A stretch of 10,837 nucleotides of DNA from Candidatus Jordarchaeum madagascarense (GCA_019056875.1 DXJA01000468.1:1-10837), one strand, 5' to 3'; shown: positions 1 to 7,868, counted from the first letter of the stretch. Notes: generated by a model from the sequence alone, not told the origin. Program-made: numbers and translations.

Positions 1-136
1 ATCTATTTTTTAAAATTGTAAAATTTGGAAAATAATTTTTTAGGAAAATTAATATACCGATATCTAAGTTCGGGAATATGCAAGTCAGACACAAAAAATT
101 TACCAAAAAAAGTGGTTACTTTCTTCTATTGTTCAA

Positions 137-144
137 TTTATAAC
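137..144 (+). promoter_or_regulatory. TATA-like box for the small HAD gene
   Basis: TTTATAAC lies 19-26 nt before ATG 163. It would give a leaderless or nearly leaderless transcript, although the weak GGAAGTG at 151-157 would instead suit a leadered one. Seen by eye only. Confidence 0.35.
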
Positions 145-162
145 GGTTATGGAAGTGTAAGA

Positions 163-786
163 ATGGTTAAGGGAATAATATTCGATATGGATGGAGTTCT
201 AGTGGCCTTACACTTGGACATGGATATTTTACAGGAAAGGCTAAAAGAAGTATTTGAGGCTAGGATAGAGGCTCAACAAATTCTTAGTACTTGTGAAAAA
301 CTGTTGGTGGAGGATCATGAACGGTATAAAAAGGCTCTTAGTGCTTTGGATAATGTGGAGTTGGATGCTATAGATGAAACTTTGGAGATTTTTCCAGAAA
401 CAAAGAGTGTTCTTGAGAGGTTAAGGGAAGATTATGAACTGGTTCTTGTCACGCTTCAGGGAAAGATTCCGGCGTATAAGGTACTTGACATTTTGGGTGT
501 TAGGAATTTCTTTAAGGCCATTTTTACTCGAGAGGATTCTTTTTCTCGCCAGGAGCAAATACAAATGGCAGCTGAATCTTTAAATTTTCCGTGTGACGAG
601 ATTTTGGTTGTTGGGGATAGAAGAAATGATATTCGCTGCGCCAGAAATGTTGGATGCAAGGCGTTAATAATTAAGCGACCCTATAAGGAGATAAAGGGGA
701 TGACAGTCATAGGTTCCCTTAAGGAAATTTTAAAAGAAATCGAAAACATGGGTAAAGAAGAAAATCGAGATTCAAAAAATGCCTAA
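163..786 (+). CDS. HAD superfamily subfamily IA phosphatase
   Basis: A 207-residue haloacid dehalogenase-type hydrolase, probably a cytosolic phosphatase of small phosphorylated metabolites (phosphoglycolate-phosphatase-like). All core motifs are visible: motif I FDMDGVLV with nucleophile Asp8 and acid/base Asp10, a helical cap at about residues 16-75, motif II VTLQG with Thr97, a basic residue near 123-129 in the motif III position (Arg rather than the usual Lys), and motif IV VVGDRRND with Asp152 and Asp156. The frame is open upstream to a TTG at 25, but motif I normally lies within ten residues of the N terminus. I therefore start at ATG 163, which has GGAAGTG 5 nt upstream and a TATA-like box near 140. 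The gene converges on hisIE with 31 nt between stops. Substrate is not predictable; a role in histidine synthesis is not implied. Confidence 0.85.
   Translation: MVKGIIFDMDGVLVALHLDMDILQERLKEVFEARIEAQQILSTCEKLLVEDHERYKKALSALDNVELDAIDETLEIFPETKSVLERLREDYELVLVTLQGKIPAYKVLDILGVRNFFKAIFTREDSFSRQEQIQMAAESLNFPCDEILVVGDRRNDIRCARNVGCKALIIKRPYKEIKGMTVIGSLKEILKEIENMGKEENRDSKNA
774..779 (-). terminator. T-run terminator of the his operon
   Basis: Read on the minus strand, a T6 run lies about 40 nt beyond the hisIE stop, inside the 3' end of the convergent HAD gene. Archaeal termination commonly uses such U-tracts without a hairpin. No other candidate lies between the convergent stops. Confidence 0.35.
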
Positions 787-817
787 GCCATTGAATTTGG
801 AAATAGCAGTTCTCATA

Positions 818-1516
818 CTACTTTTTGCCAGTTTTCTCCTCGTGTCTAGATTTGAGCTCGGTGAATATTTTGTCTAAATTAATATTTTTGTATGCTAGCA
901 GGACCATTGTGTGGAAAAGTAGGTCTGTGGATTCGTGAATTATTTCATCTTCGTTATTGTTTTTAGAGGCTTCTATGAGCTCGGTGGACTCCTCGTCTAT
1001 TTTTTCCAGTATCCGGTCTTTGCCCTGTTGCACTAGATTTGCTACATAGGAATCGGTTGTTGGTTTTTTTATACGGTCTTTTATGATCTTGAAGATTTCT
1101 TCAAGTATCTTTGATTTCCCGTACACCTCTTCTGGCTCGAAGAGTTTTTCTTTTAAAGATTCTTCGCCTATGATATTGTTGTGAAAACATGTGAAGTAGC
1201 CTTCATGGCAGCACGCTTTAGTCTGATTAACCTTAAAGAGAAGCGTATCGGCGTCACAATCATAGTATGCTTCCTTGACAATTTGATAGTGTTTTGATTC
1301 TTCTCCTTTCATCCATATTCTTTTGCGTGTTCGACTGAAATAATGCATATATCCGGTCGACAGGGTTTTTATTAAGGATTCTTTGTCCATGAAGCCTACC
1401 ATGAGAACAGTATTAGTATCGATGTCTTGAACCACTACCGGTATTATACCATCCATTTTTTCAAAGTCAAGCTTTGATAAGATAGCATCCATGTTTTCTT
1501 TGCTTATTTGATTCAA
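818..1516 (-). CDS. hisIE: Bifunctional phosphoribosyl-AMP cyclohydrolase / phosphoribosyl-ATP pyrophosphatase
   Basis: Catalyses steps 2 and 3 of histidine synthesis: PR-ATP to PR-AMP (C-terminal HisE) and PR-AMP ring opening to ProFAR (N-terminal HisI). The HisI domain, about residues 15-125, has the metal and catalytic motif DCDAD (86-90) and the paired cysteines Cys103/Cys110 in KACCHEGYFTCF, with one extra Cys at 102. The HisE domain, about 137-230, has the helical MazG-like motifs DEESTE (174-179) and ESTDLL (195-200). The start is TTG at 1516: GAGG lies 8 nt upstream and overlaps the hisF stop region, whereas the in-frame ATG at 1492 has no Shine-Dalgarno. It is the last gene of the operon, 10 nt after hisF. 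Fusion is usual in bacteria; many archaea keep hisI and hisE separate. Confidence 0.95.
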   Translation of the reverse strand: MNQISKENMDAILSKLDFEKMDGIIPVVVQDIDTNTVLMVGFMDKESLIKTLSTGYMHYFSRTRKRIWMKGEESKHYQIVKEAYYDCDADTLLFKVNQTKACCHEGYFTCFHNNIIGEESLKEKLFEPEEVYGKSKILEEIFKIIKDRIKKPTTDSYVANLVQQGKDRILEKIDEESTELIEASKNNNEDEIIHESTDLLFHTMVLLAYKNINLDKIFTELKSRHEEKTGKK

Positions 1517-1526
1517 CTTTTTTTCC

Positions 1527-2327
1527 TCACAATCTTACCGTAACGTTTCTTTCTGCAAGGTATTTCTTTACCTCTCCTATGGAATAAGTTCCATAATGGA
1601 AAATAGACGCCGCCAAAGCCGCATCAGCCTTTCCTTTGGTCAAAACTTCGTAAATGTGTTCTATATTTCCAGCCCCACCCGATGCTATTATTGGAATGTT
1701 AACAGTTTCGCATATTGTTCTTGTGAGAGATATGTCGTAACCCTGTTTTGTGCCGTCACAGTCCATGCTTGTGAGAAGAATCTCACCGACACCCTTCTCC
1801 TCCACCTGAATCGCCCATTTAATAGCGTCTATTCCAGTAGGTTTTCTGCCGCCGTAGGTGTACACTTCCCACCAGCATTTTCCCTCAGGGGTATCTACAA
1901 CAATCTTATCAGACACGTTTTCATACACCCTTTTCGCGTCTATCGCACAGACTATACACTGGCTACCGAACCTTCGAGCAGCTTTAGACAATAATTCAGG
2001 GTTCTCCACACCAGAGGTGTTTATACCCACTTTGTCAGCTCCAGCGCTAAGGACCTGCCTGATATCGTCCAGATTCCGTATTCCGCCTCCAACAGTAAAT
2101 GGGATGAATACTCTGTCGGCGGTTCGCTTAACAACATCTATCAATATTTCACGTTTATCACTTGACGCGGTTACATCCAGAAACACTAGCTCGTCTGCAC
2201 CCTGCTGACTATATAATTCGCCAAGTTCTGGAGGATCCCCAGCATCTCTCAAGTTTTTGAATTTTACACCCTTAACAACTCTTCCCTCAGTCATATCTAA
2301 ACAGGGAATAATTCTTTTTGCAAGCAT
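1527..2327 (-). CDS. hisF: Imidazole glycerol phosphate synthase cyclase subunit
   Basis: HisF uses ammonia delivered by HisH to convert PRFAR into imidazole glycerol phosphate and AICAR. It is a (beta/alpha)8 barrel of 266 residues, slightly longer than the usual 250-257. The catalytic acid/base pair is visible as Asp11 in IPCLD and Asp130 in CAIDAKR, the same numbering as the Thermotoga enzyme. Phosphate-binding loops are seen in VGGGIR (79-84) and ASGGAGN near the C-terminal half, and EVYTYGGRKPTG is the family signature. ATG 2327 has AGGAG about 9 nt upstream, and only 1 nt separates it from the hisA stop. The encoded partner HisH is two genes upstream in the same operon. Confidence 0.98.
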   Translation of the reverse strand: MLAKRIIPCLDMTEGRVVKGVKFKNLRDAGDPPELGELYSQQGADELVFLDVTASSDKREILIDVVKRTADRVFIPFTVGGGIRNLDDIRQVLSAGADKVGINTSGVENPELLSKAARRFGSQCIVCAIDAKRVYENVSDKIVVDTPEGKCWWEVYTYGGRKPTGIDAIKWAIQVEEKGVGEILLTSMDCDGTKQGYDISLTRTICETVNIPIIASGGAGNIEHIYEVLTKGKADAALAASIFHYGTYSIGEVKKYLAERNVTVRL

Positions 2328-2328
2328 G

Positions 2329-3045
2329 TTACCTAGCTCCTATTTTAATTGCTTCCTTTAAGTCTAGGGTTCCTTCAAAAAAGGCTTTACCTATAACCAC
2401 TCCACTTACCCCAACTCTTTTCAGATTTGAAATTTCTTCGAGGCTTGAAACTCCTCCTGAAGCCACTATATCAACATCTACGGATTGAACTAGTTTTTCC
2501 ATCGTTGATAGATCAACCCCTTTAAAGGTTCCGTCTCGTGAAATCGAGGTTGATAAAATCCATCCAGCCCCTGATCTTTCCATTGTTGATGCCATTTGAA
2601 ACAAGTTGTGCTGTGTGACTTTCTTCCAGCCTTCAACGGCAACTTTTTCCTCTTTATAATCTAGAGAAACCATTACATGCCTCGAACCTATTTTTTGAGA
2701 CAATTCACTTACGATTTCGGGATTTTTAACTGCTTCTGATCCCAGAATCACTCTCTCCGCTCCTTGCGAATAAATATTAAGGGCCCTCTTCAGGCTTCTT
2801 ATACCGCCACCCACCTCCACTTCGGTGGAAACAGTTTTTATTAAATCGATTATTATTTCGAGATTATCACCAAGACCTAGAGCAGCATCCAAGTCTATAA
2901 CATGAATTGCTTCTGCCCCTTCAGCTTCCCATCGCAGAGCAGCGTCTATAGGATTCTGATAGTACACTTTTGCGGTTCCCGGTGAACCTTTGGTTAGTCT
3001 GACACATTTTCCCGCTAGAATATCAACAGAAGGCATAACTAACAT
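2329..3045 (-). CDS. hisA: ProFAR isomerase (phosphoribosylformimino-AICAR-P isomerase)
   Basis: HisA performs the Amadori isomerisation of ProFAR to PRFAR, the substrate of HisF/HisH. It is a 238-residue (beta/alpha)8 barrel paralogous to HisF. Catalytic Asp8 (MPSVDIL) and Asp129 (VSLDYK) are present, followed by the conserved Trp140 in VEGW. Phosphate loops are VGGGIRS (78-84) and VASGGVSS, and SRDGTFKG matches the family's DGT-x-G motif. The start ATG 3045 gives MLVMPSVD, the normal N terminus. hisA follows the hisH stop by 2 nt, with a weak AGGG upstream. Nothing suggests a dual HisA/TrpF (PriA) role, but sequence inspection alone cannot exclude it. Confidence 0.97.
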   Translation of the reverse strand: MLVMPSVDILAGKCVRLTKGSPGTAKVYYQNPIDAALRWEAEGAEAIHVIDLDAALGLGDNLEIIIDLIKTVSTEVEVGGGIRSLKRALNIYSQGAERVILGSEAVKNPEIVSELSQKIGSRHVMVSLDYKEEKVAVEGWKKVTQHNLFQMASTMERSGAGWILSTSISRDGTFKGVDLSTMEKLVQSVDVDIVASGGVSSLEEISNLKRVGVSGVVIGKAFFEGTLDLKEAIKIGAR

Positions 3046-3047
3046 TT

Positions 3048-3656
3048 TTAATCCCTATAAAATTTAAAAAAATTTTCCAATAGTTTGATTCCCAGTTCCC
3101 CTGATTTTTCGGGGTGAAACTGTGTTGCATAAACATTCTTATCCTGTATTATGGAGGAAAACTTGACTCCATAATCAGTCCAAGCCACGGTAACTTTAGG
3201 ACTTTTCGGGATTGGGTAATAAGAGTGGACAAAGTACATGTACGAGTCATTGGGAACATCTTCAATGAGAGGAGAGCTCCTTTTATCAATAATTAGAGTG
3301 TTCCAGCCTATGTGAGGGATTTTAACGCTCAAGGGGAGTTTAACTACTCTTCCCTTAATGAGGTCTAATCCTTTATATAAGCCGTCTTCGGTGCTCTCGC
3401 TGAACAAAAGTTGCATTCCAAGACATACACCTAGTAGGGGTTTACCCTCTTTTACATTATCAAGAATAAAATTGGTTAGTGGTTTCAGGTTCTTTATTGC
3501 ATCTCGAAAGGCGCCCACCCCGGGAATAACCAGGGCATCTGACTTTGATAATTCTTTCTCCCGGTTCGAGATTATGCAATCAGCTCCAACTTTCCGTAAC
3601 GCATTTTCTAAGCTTCTTAGATTACCCATTCCGTAGTCAATTATGCCAATGAGCAT
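3048..3656 (-). CDS. hisH: Imidazole glycerol phosphate synthase glutaminase subunit
   Basis: HisH is the class I glutamine amidotransferase that supplies ammonia to HisF. Counting from ATG 3656 it has 202 residues. The triad is complete: nucleophile Cys78 in GVCLGMQLLF, and His181 and Glu183 in QFHPEKSG. The N-terminal IDYGMGNLRS and the IPHIGWN motif are typical of HisH. The frame is open one more codon to TTG 3659, but ATG 3656 forms a TGATG junction with the hisB stop (one shared base) and has an AAGGGG tract 8 nt upstream, so ATG is preferred. This arrangement predicts translational coupling to hisB. It acts as a heterodimer with the HisF encoded in the same operon. Confidence 0.97.
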   Translation of the reverse strand: MLIGIIDYGMGNLRSLENALRKVGADCIISNREKELSKSDALVIPGVGAFRDAIKNLKPLTNFILDNVKEGKPLLGVCLGMQLLFSESTEDGLYKGLDLIKGRVVKLPLSVKIPHIGWNTLIIDKRSSPLIEDVPNDSYMYFVHSYYPIPKSPKVTVAWTDYGVKFSSIIQDKNVYATQFHPEKSGELGIKLLENFFKFYRD

Positions 3657-4237
3657 CAAAGGATCCCCTTTAGGCTTGGTACTTCGCTTTCTCCTCTTCT
3701 GGGATCAATACTGACAGCTTGTCTCAAAGAGAGGGCTAATGCTTTGAATAGGGCTTCGACCTTGTGATGATTATTATCACCGTATAGTATTTTGGCGTGT
3801 AGATTTATGTTAGTGGCTTGGGCAAAAGAGAGTAGAAAGTGCTCTATGTCCTCAGACTCTGTGTCTTCTATAGTTACCCCCTTCAAATTTAAATCTAGAG
3901 CCACATAGCTGCGGCCACCAATGTCTATAGAAATTAATACTAGAGCGTCGTCCATTGGGGTAATCGCCCAACCGTATCGGTAAATTCCCTTCTTTTTTCC
4001 AAGAGCCTTGGTTATTGCCTCTCCCAACGTTAGAGCAACATCCTCAATAATGTGGTGCTTTAGATCTCCCTCGGCTTTAATATCAATATCTATCAGGGAA
4101 TGTTTTGAGAGGGTTCGCAATTGATGATCCAAAAATTTTATGCCCGTCTGAATATTCCCTTTTCCGGTTCCATCAAGATTTATTTCAATTTCAACTCTGG
4201 TTTCCAAAGTTTCTCTTTTTACCTTAGCAGTTCGCAT
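3656..4237 (-). CDS. hisB: Imidazoleglycerol-phosphate dehydratase
   Basis: Converts imidazole glycerol phosphate to imidazole acetol phosphate, using a manganese centre formed between subunits. The protein is 193 residues with no fused phosphatase domain. Both halves of the family repeat are visible: FLDH (about 35-38) with HHIIED (about 61-66), then a later DNNHHKVEALFKA. The first loop is short: GDLKHHIIED lacks the three to five residues, including Asp, present in the common 'GDLxxDxHHTxED' form. I know a similar HHIIED pattern from Sulfolobus-type HisB, so this looks like a lineage variant rather than damage. ATG 4237 lies inside the end of the HAD gene (14-nt overlap) and is preceded by a strong GGAGATGAT. 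Confidence 0.96.
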   Translation of the reverse strand: MRTAKVKRETLETRVEIEINLDGTGKGNIQTGIKFLDHQLRTLSKHSLIDIDIKAEGDLKHHIIEDVALTLGEAITKALGKKKGIYRYGWAITPMDDALVLISIDIGGRSYVALDLNLKGVTIEDTESEDIEHFLLSFAQATNINLHAKILYGDNNHHKVEALFKALALSLRQAVSIDPRRGESEVPSLKGIL

Positions 4238-5471
4238 TTTTCATCATCTCCAAGTTAGTAAAAAGGAATGATAAATCATTCGGAGAGGGGAGTATAATAT
4301 CCGCATCAAGTGAAAGAAATTTTTTAATCAAAACTTCAATATCCGATGCCGAACACAAAACCCCTATACTTAAAACAGAATATTTACTTTGCTCTTCGGC
4401 TCTTTTTGCCGCTATAATGTCGGAAGCTGTGTCTCCCACATAACCAAAAATTTGGCCTGGGGGATTTATCCTATCAGCCACTGTTAATAGTGAGTAGGGA
4501 TCTGGTTTTTCCAAATTCGCGTTTACACCCCTATTTCGAAGAGTGTCCTCAGCGGACATTGTGTCCTCTAAGAAAATCGAAGAATCCAAGTCAAAGTAAC
4601 TCTCCAGATTCACATATTTCTGAAGCACGAGTAGTGTTTGGCTACGCAGACGACCGGATGCGATACCGAATCTGGAGAACCCCAAATCCAAAATCAAGGT
4701 ATCGAGAACCTCTTTTTTTAATATGAGCTTTTCATTATCAATTAGGCCGTTTCCTTTATAGAATAAGGGCGGGATCCCATAAACGTTTTCAAACACTCTA
4801 GCTCCAGAATATAACTCCTCAAAGTATCTTTTTATAATGTTGAAATCAAAAATTGTCCCGTGATAAAGGCATAGCTTCTCTAAAATGCCTGATGCTTGAT
4901 CAATAGTTACTCCCAGGCTTTCAACCAATTTATCAATCGCTCTCTCCTCAGCGGAGGGCAAACCCCTCACATCCAGCGATTCCACAAAGTCTTCAAGCCC
5001 CCAATCACCAAAACGACTAGAAGCTAATTTAGCGGAATCGAAACCGATTAATCTACATAAATCTCCAAAAACTTTAAGCCTGCCCATTTTTGATTTTAGG
5101 TCACCATTTTCTTTCACTAAAGCTAAAAGTTTTTCTCGTTGATTTTTTAGATGGATTAGAAGAAGCGTTACAAAATATAGTATAACTCCGTATGTTAAAT
5201 GCCAGTCGTTATTGAAACCACCCGAGTTTTTGAAAAGACCAGTTTCCTCGTGTGTAATAAGATCTTCCGAAATTTCTCCGAGTCCGATAATTTCTGTAAT
5301 GTACCAATTTGTGGTTTTTATTATCGCGGTTCTAAAGGAGTCGGAAACATCTATCAGAACTCCGTCGCAGTCAAATATTAGAGATTTTGATTTCTCTAGA
5401 AGCCCAATTGATGATTTTTTTAGGTAGGCATTTTCCCCGGTGGGCAATTCGAGCTTGAAATAGTTTTTCAT
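4224..5471 (-). CDS. HAD-type phosphatase (TIGR01548-like), candidate histidinol-phosphate phosphatase
   Basis: A 415-residue HAD hydrolase with a large helical cap. The motifs are intact: motif I FDCDGVLIDVS with Asp34 and Asp36, motif II GIASGR with Ser273, motif III EKPDP with Lys322, and motif IV GYVGDTASD with Asp347 and Asp351. The insertion between motifs I and II spans about 230 residues, far larger than a normal C1 cap, and includes the GGFNNDW signature I associate with the family modelled as TIGR01548. ATG 5471 shares ATGA with the hisC stop, with GAGG 7 nt upstream, and the 3' end overlaps hisB. Histidinol-phosphate phosphatase is the only post-HisG step with no classical gene here, and this gene directly follows hisC, whose product is its likely substrate. 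Catalytic phosphatase chemistry is well supported; the substrate is inferred from context. Confidence 0.85.
   Translation of the reverse strand: MKNYFKLELPTGENAYLKKSSIGLLEKSKSLIFDCDGVLIDVSDSFRTAIIKTTNWYITEIIGLGEISEDLITHEETGLFKNSGGFNNDWHLTYGVILYFVTLLLIHLKNQREKLLALVKENGDLKSKMGRLKVFGDLCRLIGFDSAKLASSRFGDWGLEDFVESLDVRGLPSAEERAIDKLVESLGVTIDQASGILEKLCLYHGTIFDFNIIKRYFEELYSGARVFENVYGIPPLFYKGNGLIDNEKLILKKEVLDTLILDLGFSRFGIASGRLRSQTLLVLQKYVNLESYFDLDSSIFLEDTMSAEDTLRNRGVNANLEKPDPYSLLTVADRINPPGQIFGYVGDTASDIIAAKRAEEQSKYSVLSIGVLCSASDIEVLIKKFLSLDADIILPSPNDLSFLFTNLEMMKNANC
4242..4251 (-). promoter_or_regulatory. Strong Shine-Dalgarno for hisB inside the HAD gene
   Basis: On the minus strand GGAGATGATG is a near-perfect match to the archaeal anti-Shine-Dalgarno complement GGAGGTGAT. 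It sits within the last codons of the HAD phosphatase gene and supports ATG 4237 as the hisB start, so hisB is translated from its own site despite the overlap. Confidence 0.6.
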
Positions 5472-6586
5472 GTTTTGTCCTCGCTGAAGATTTCTTTAAT
5501 GCATTCGAGTAGTCTCTGATTTACTGTTCGTGGTCCGATTGTTATTCTCAGGCAATTGTCGAGTAGAGGGAGGTCGCTGCGGTCTCTAACCAAGATTCCC
5601 TTGTCCAAAAGTCTGCTCTGCAAAGATTTGGCAGCATAGTTCGGTTTAACCACCTTCACTAGCAAGAAATTGGTTTGTGACGGATATGGTTTTAGGTTTC
5701 CGTTTTTAGCTAACTGGTTGTAGAGAAATTCTCGTTCCTTCTTCACCTCAGATATTTTTTGAGATAAATAGTCCCAAGATTTGACTAACACGGGTATCAT
5801 TTTCTGTGCGAGCTTGTTAACATTGTAGGGAAAAACTGTTTTTCTTATAGTTTCTGCCAGTGTGGAGTTGGCGGCGGCGAATCCGATTCGGAGACCGGCG
5901 ATTCCGAACGATTTGGAAAAAGATCTGATAATGATCAAGTTTTCGTATTTGTGAATCCAATCAATCAGGGTGTAATCGGCAAAATCAGCGTACGCCTCAT
6001 CAACAGCAACAATGCAACCACTTTCTTCTACTAATCGTCTGACATCTTCCTTGGTGTACTGGTTTCCGGTGGGGTTATTCGGAGAGCATACAAATATTAT
6101 TCTAGTTTTTGGTGTCAGGGCATCTAGCACCGCGTCAACATTGGGTGAAAAATCCTCATTGAGCAGTATACCTTTAGGTTTTCCATTTAGAAGCAAGGTA
6201 CACGTATAGTATATGCCAAAGGTCGGCTCCAGAATTAAGGTTTCGCATCCGGGGTCAATAAACACCTTAGCCAGAATGTCTAAAATTTCATCCGCTCCAT
6301 TACCCAATACAATTTCCGAGCTCTCTATACCGAAATGTTCTGCGATAATATCTCTCGCTTCAATGGTTTCTGGATCAGGATAAGAACGAAAATCCAGAGT
6401 GGAAATGGCTTCACTAACTTTTCCTAACAGCCACTCCTTTTCTATAATTAGGTTTTCGTTGGCGTGAAGTGGCAAAATGTCTTCCGTAGTCAGACCAAGT
6501 TTCTTAGCTAATTCATCGGGGTTAATCTCTCCTTGGTATGGTTTAAAACTGGACACTATTCCGCGTACAAGTTTTTCATTTTTCAT
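5468..6586 (-). CDS. hisC: Histidinol-phosphate aminotransferase
   Basis: A PLP-dependent fold-type I transaminase converting imidazole acetol phosphate plus glutamate to histidinol phosphate plus 2-oxoglutarate. It has 372 residues from ATG 6586. Motifs include LHANENL near the N terminus, SPNNPTG, VDEAYADF, the Schiff-base lysine in SFSKSFGIAGLRIG (Lys225) and the C-terminal substrate-binding arginine in LRITIGPR. The frame is open to TTG 6592, but GAGG lies 7 nt before ATG 6586 and only 1 nt before the TTG, so the ATG is chosen. It overlaps hisD by 11 nt, and its stop shares ATGA with the following phosphatase gene. Close paralogues act on other amino acids, but operon context fixes the assignment. 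Confidence 0.97.
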   Translation of the reverse strand: MKNEKLVRGIVSSFKPYQGEINPDELAKKLGLTTEDILPLHANENLIIEKEWLLGKVSEAISTLDFRSYPDPETIEARDIIAEHFGIESSEIVLGNGADEILDILAKVFIDPGCETLILEPTFGIYYTCTLLLNGKPKGILLNEDFSPNVDAVLDALTPKTRIIFVCSPNNPTGNQYTKEDVRRLVEESGCIVAVDEAYADFADYTLIDWIHKYENLIIIRSFSKSFGIAGLRIGFAAANSTLAETIRKTVFPYNVNKLAQKMIPVLVKSWDYLSQKISEVKKEREFLYNQLAKNGNLKPYPSQTNFLLVKVVKPNYAAKSLQSRLLDKGILVRDRSDLPLLDNCLRITIGPRTVNQRLLECIKEIFSEDKT

Positions 6587-7868
6587 TTTCAAACCTCATT
6601 TTAATTGATTCCGCGTGGGCAGGTAAACCCTCAAATTCCGCCATGGTTACTACAGTTTCAGCCAATCCTTTTAGGCCAGAATAAGAACATTCAACCACAC
6701 TAATTGTTTTTATAAAACTGTGTGAGGATAGACCCGAGTATGCTTTGGCAAATCCTCCAGTAGGCAAAACATGGTTTGAGCCAGCGGAGTAATCACCCAC
6801 CGCAACTGGAGAAAAGGGGCCTATAAATATTGCTCCCGCATTTTTTATTTTTGGTAGTAGAGAATTGGGAGACTCCACATGAATTTCCAAATGTTCCGGT
6901 GCATAAGCGTTTGAAAATTCAACAGCCTCATCCAAACTATCGGAAACCAGAATCCACAGATTTTCCAAGGATTTTGAAATTATATCTTTTCGTGGAAGTT
7001 GTTCCAAAAACTGGTTGATAAATCGCTCAACCTGGAATGCAATGTTCTCTGAAGTGGTAACAAGTATCACCCTAGCTTGAGGATCGTGCTCGGCCTGAGA
7101 GAGTAGGTCCGCTGCAATAAACTTGGGATTTCCAGTATCGTCAGATATTACCAGTAGTTCGCTGGGACCCGCGGGAAGGTCAATCCTTACATCGTTACTA
7201 ACCAAAATCTTCGCAGCCGTTACGTATATGTTACCCGGACCGAATACGGCTTCAACCTTTGGAATCAACTCTGTTCCATACGCCATAGCGGCTATCGCTT
7301 GGGCGCCCCCCACCCGATAGATGTCGGTAACACCCGCCTCATTACACGCTACTAGAACAGCGGGATTAATACCTCCATCTTCTTGGGGCGGTGTGCACAC
7401 TATCACCTGTTCCACGCCCACCAGTCCCGCGGGAACAGCAGTCATTAAAACCGTTGACGGGTAGGCCGCCCTACCACCGGGAACATAGATTCCGACCCGT
7501 TCTAATGGCCTAATTATTTGTGAAACATTGACACCCGATTGTGTCTTACAGGAGAATTCATTTAGTTGCTTCTCATGAAACTTTCTAATGTTACTTATCG
7601 ATTTTTTAATGGCTTTTAGCAAATTTTCCGATACTTTTTGATAAGCAGAATTGATTTCCTCCCCGGAAACCTTAAGCGTTTCTTTTGATAGAGCTACCCT
7701 ATCGAATTTTGAGGTGTAATCGATAACCGCCAAGTCTTTTCTCTGCTTCACATCTCTCACAATTTCTTGTACCGATGGAAGTATTTTCTCCAAGTCTAAA
7801 TCATTACGGCGTATGATTGATTCCTTTTCACCATTGGTAAGAGAACTAAAATTTCTTATTTCCACCAT
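6576..7868 (-). CDS. hisD: Histidinol dehydrogenase
   Basis: Catalyses the last two steps, NAD-dependent oxidation of histidinol to histidine by way of histidinal. The 430-residue length is standard. The motifs VGIYVPGG, GGAQAIAAMAYGTE, GPGNIYVTAAK, DLPAGPSE and GSNHVLPTGG are all present. Zinc ligands and catalytic residues line up one residue before the E. coli numbering: Gln258, His261, Glu325-His326, Asp359 and His418. ATG 7868 is preceded by TAGGTG with a 6-nt spacer. A 137-bp gap separates it from hisS, so it is either co-transcribed with hisS or driven by an internal promoter near 7917-7924. It is the first gene of the tightly packed block. Confidence 0.98.
   Translation of the reverse strand: MVEIRNFSSLTNGEKESIIRRNDLDLEKILPSVQEIVRDVKQRKDLAVIDYTSKFDRVALSKETLKVSGEEINSAYQKVSENLLKAIKKSISNIRKFHEKQLNEFSCKTQSGVNVSQIIRPLERVGIYVPGGRAAYPSTVLMTAVPAGLVGVEQVIVCTPPQEDGGINPAVLVACNEAGVTDIYRVGGAQAIAAMAYGTELIPKVEAVFGPGNIYVTAAKILVSNDVRIDLPAGPSELLVISDDTGNPKFIAADLLSQAEHDPQARVILVTTSENIAFQVERFINQFLEQLPRKDIISKSLENLWILVSDSLDEAVEFSNAYAPEHLEIHVESPNSLLPKIKNAGAIFIGPFSPVAVGDYSAGSNHVLPTGGFAKAYSGLSSHSFIKTISVVECSYSGLKGLAETVVTMAEFEGLPAHAESIKMRFENEK

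Noticed and set aside
25..162. N-terminal extension of the small HAD protein from TTG 25
   Set aside because: The 46 extra residues have no HAD character, would push motif I unusually far in, and span a TATA-like box.
1596..2208. Plus-strand ORFs of 116-132 codons inside hisF
   Set aside because: They lie antisense to a clearly coding gene, overlap each other, and their products are low in domain character; they are shadows. The same applies to the other plus-strand ORFs under hisH, the HAD gene, hisC, hisD, hisS and DUF151.
4224..5471. Membrane segment in the HAD protein at residues about 92-108 (LTYGVILYFVTLLLIHL)
   Set aside because: It follows the GGFNNDW cap signature of a soluble phosphatase and is best read as a buried cap helix; there are no other membrane-like segments.
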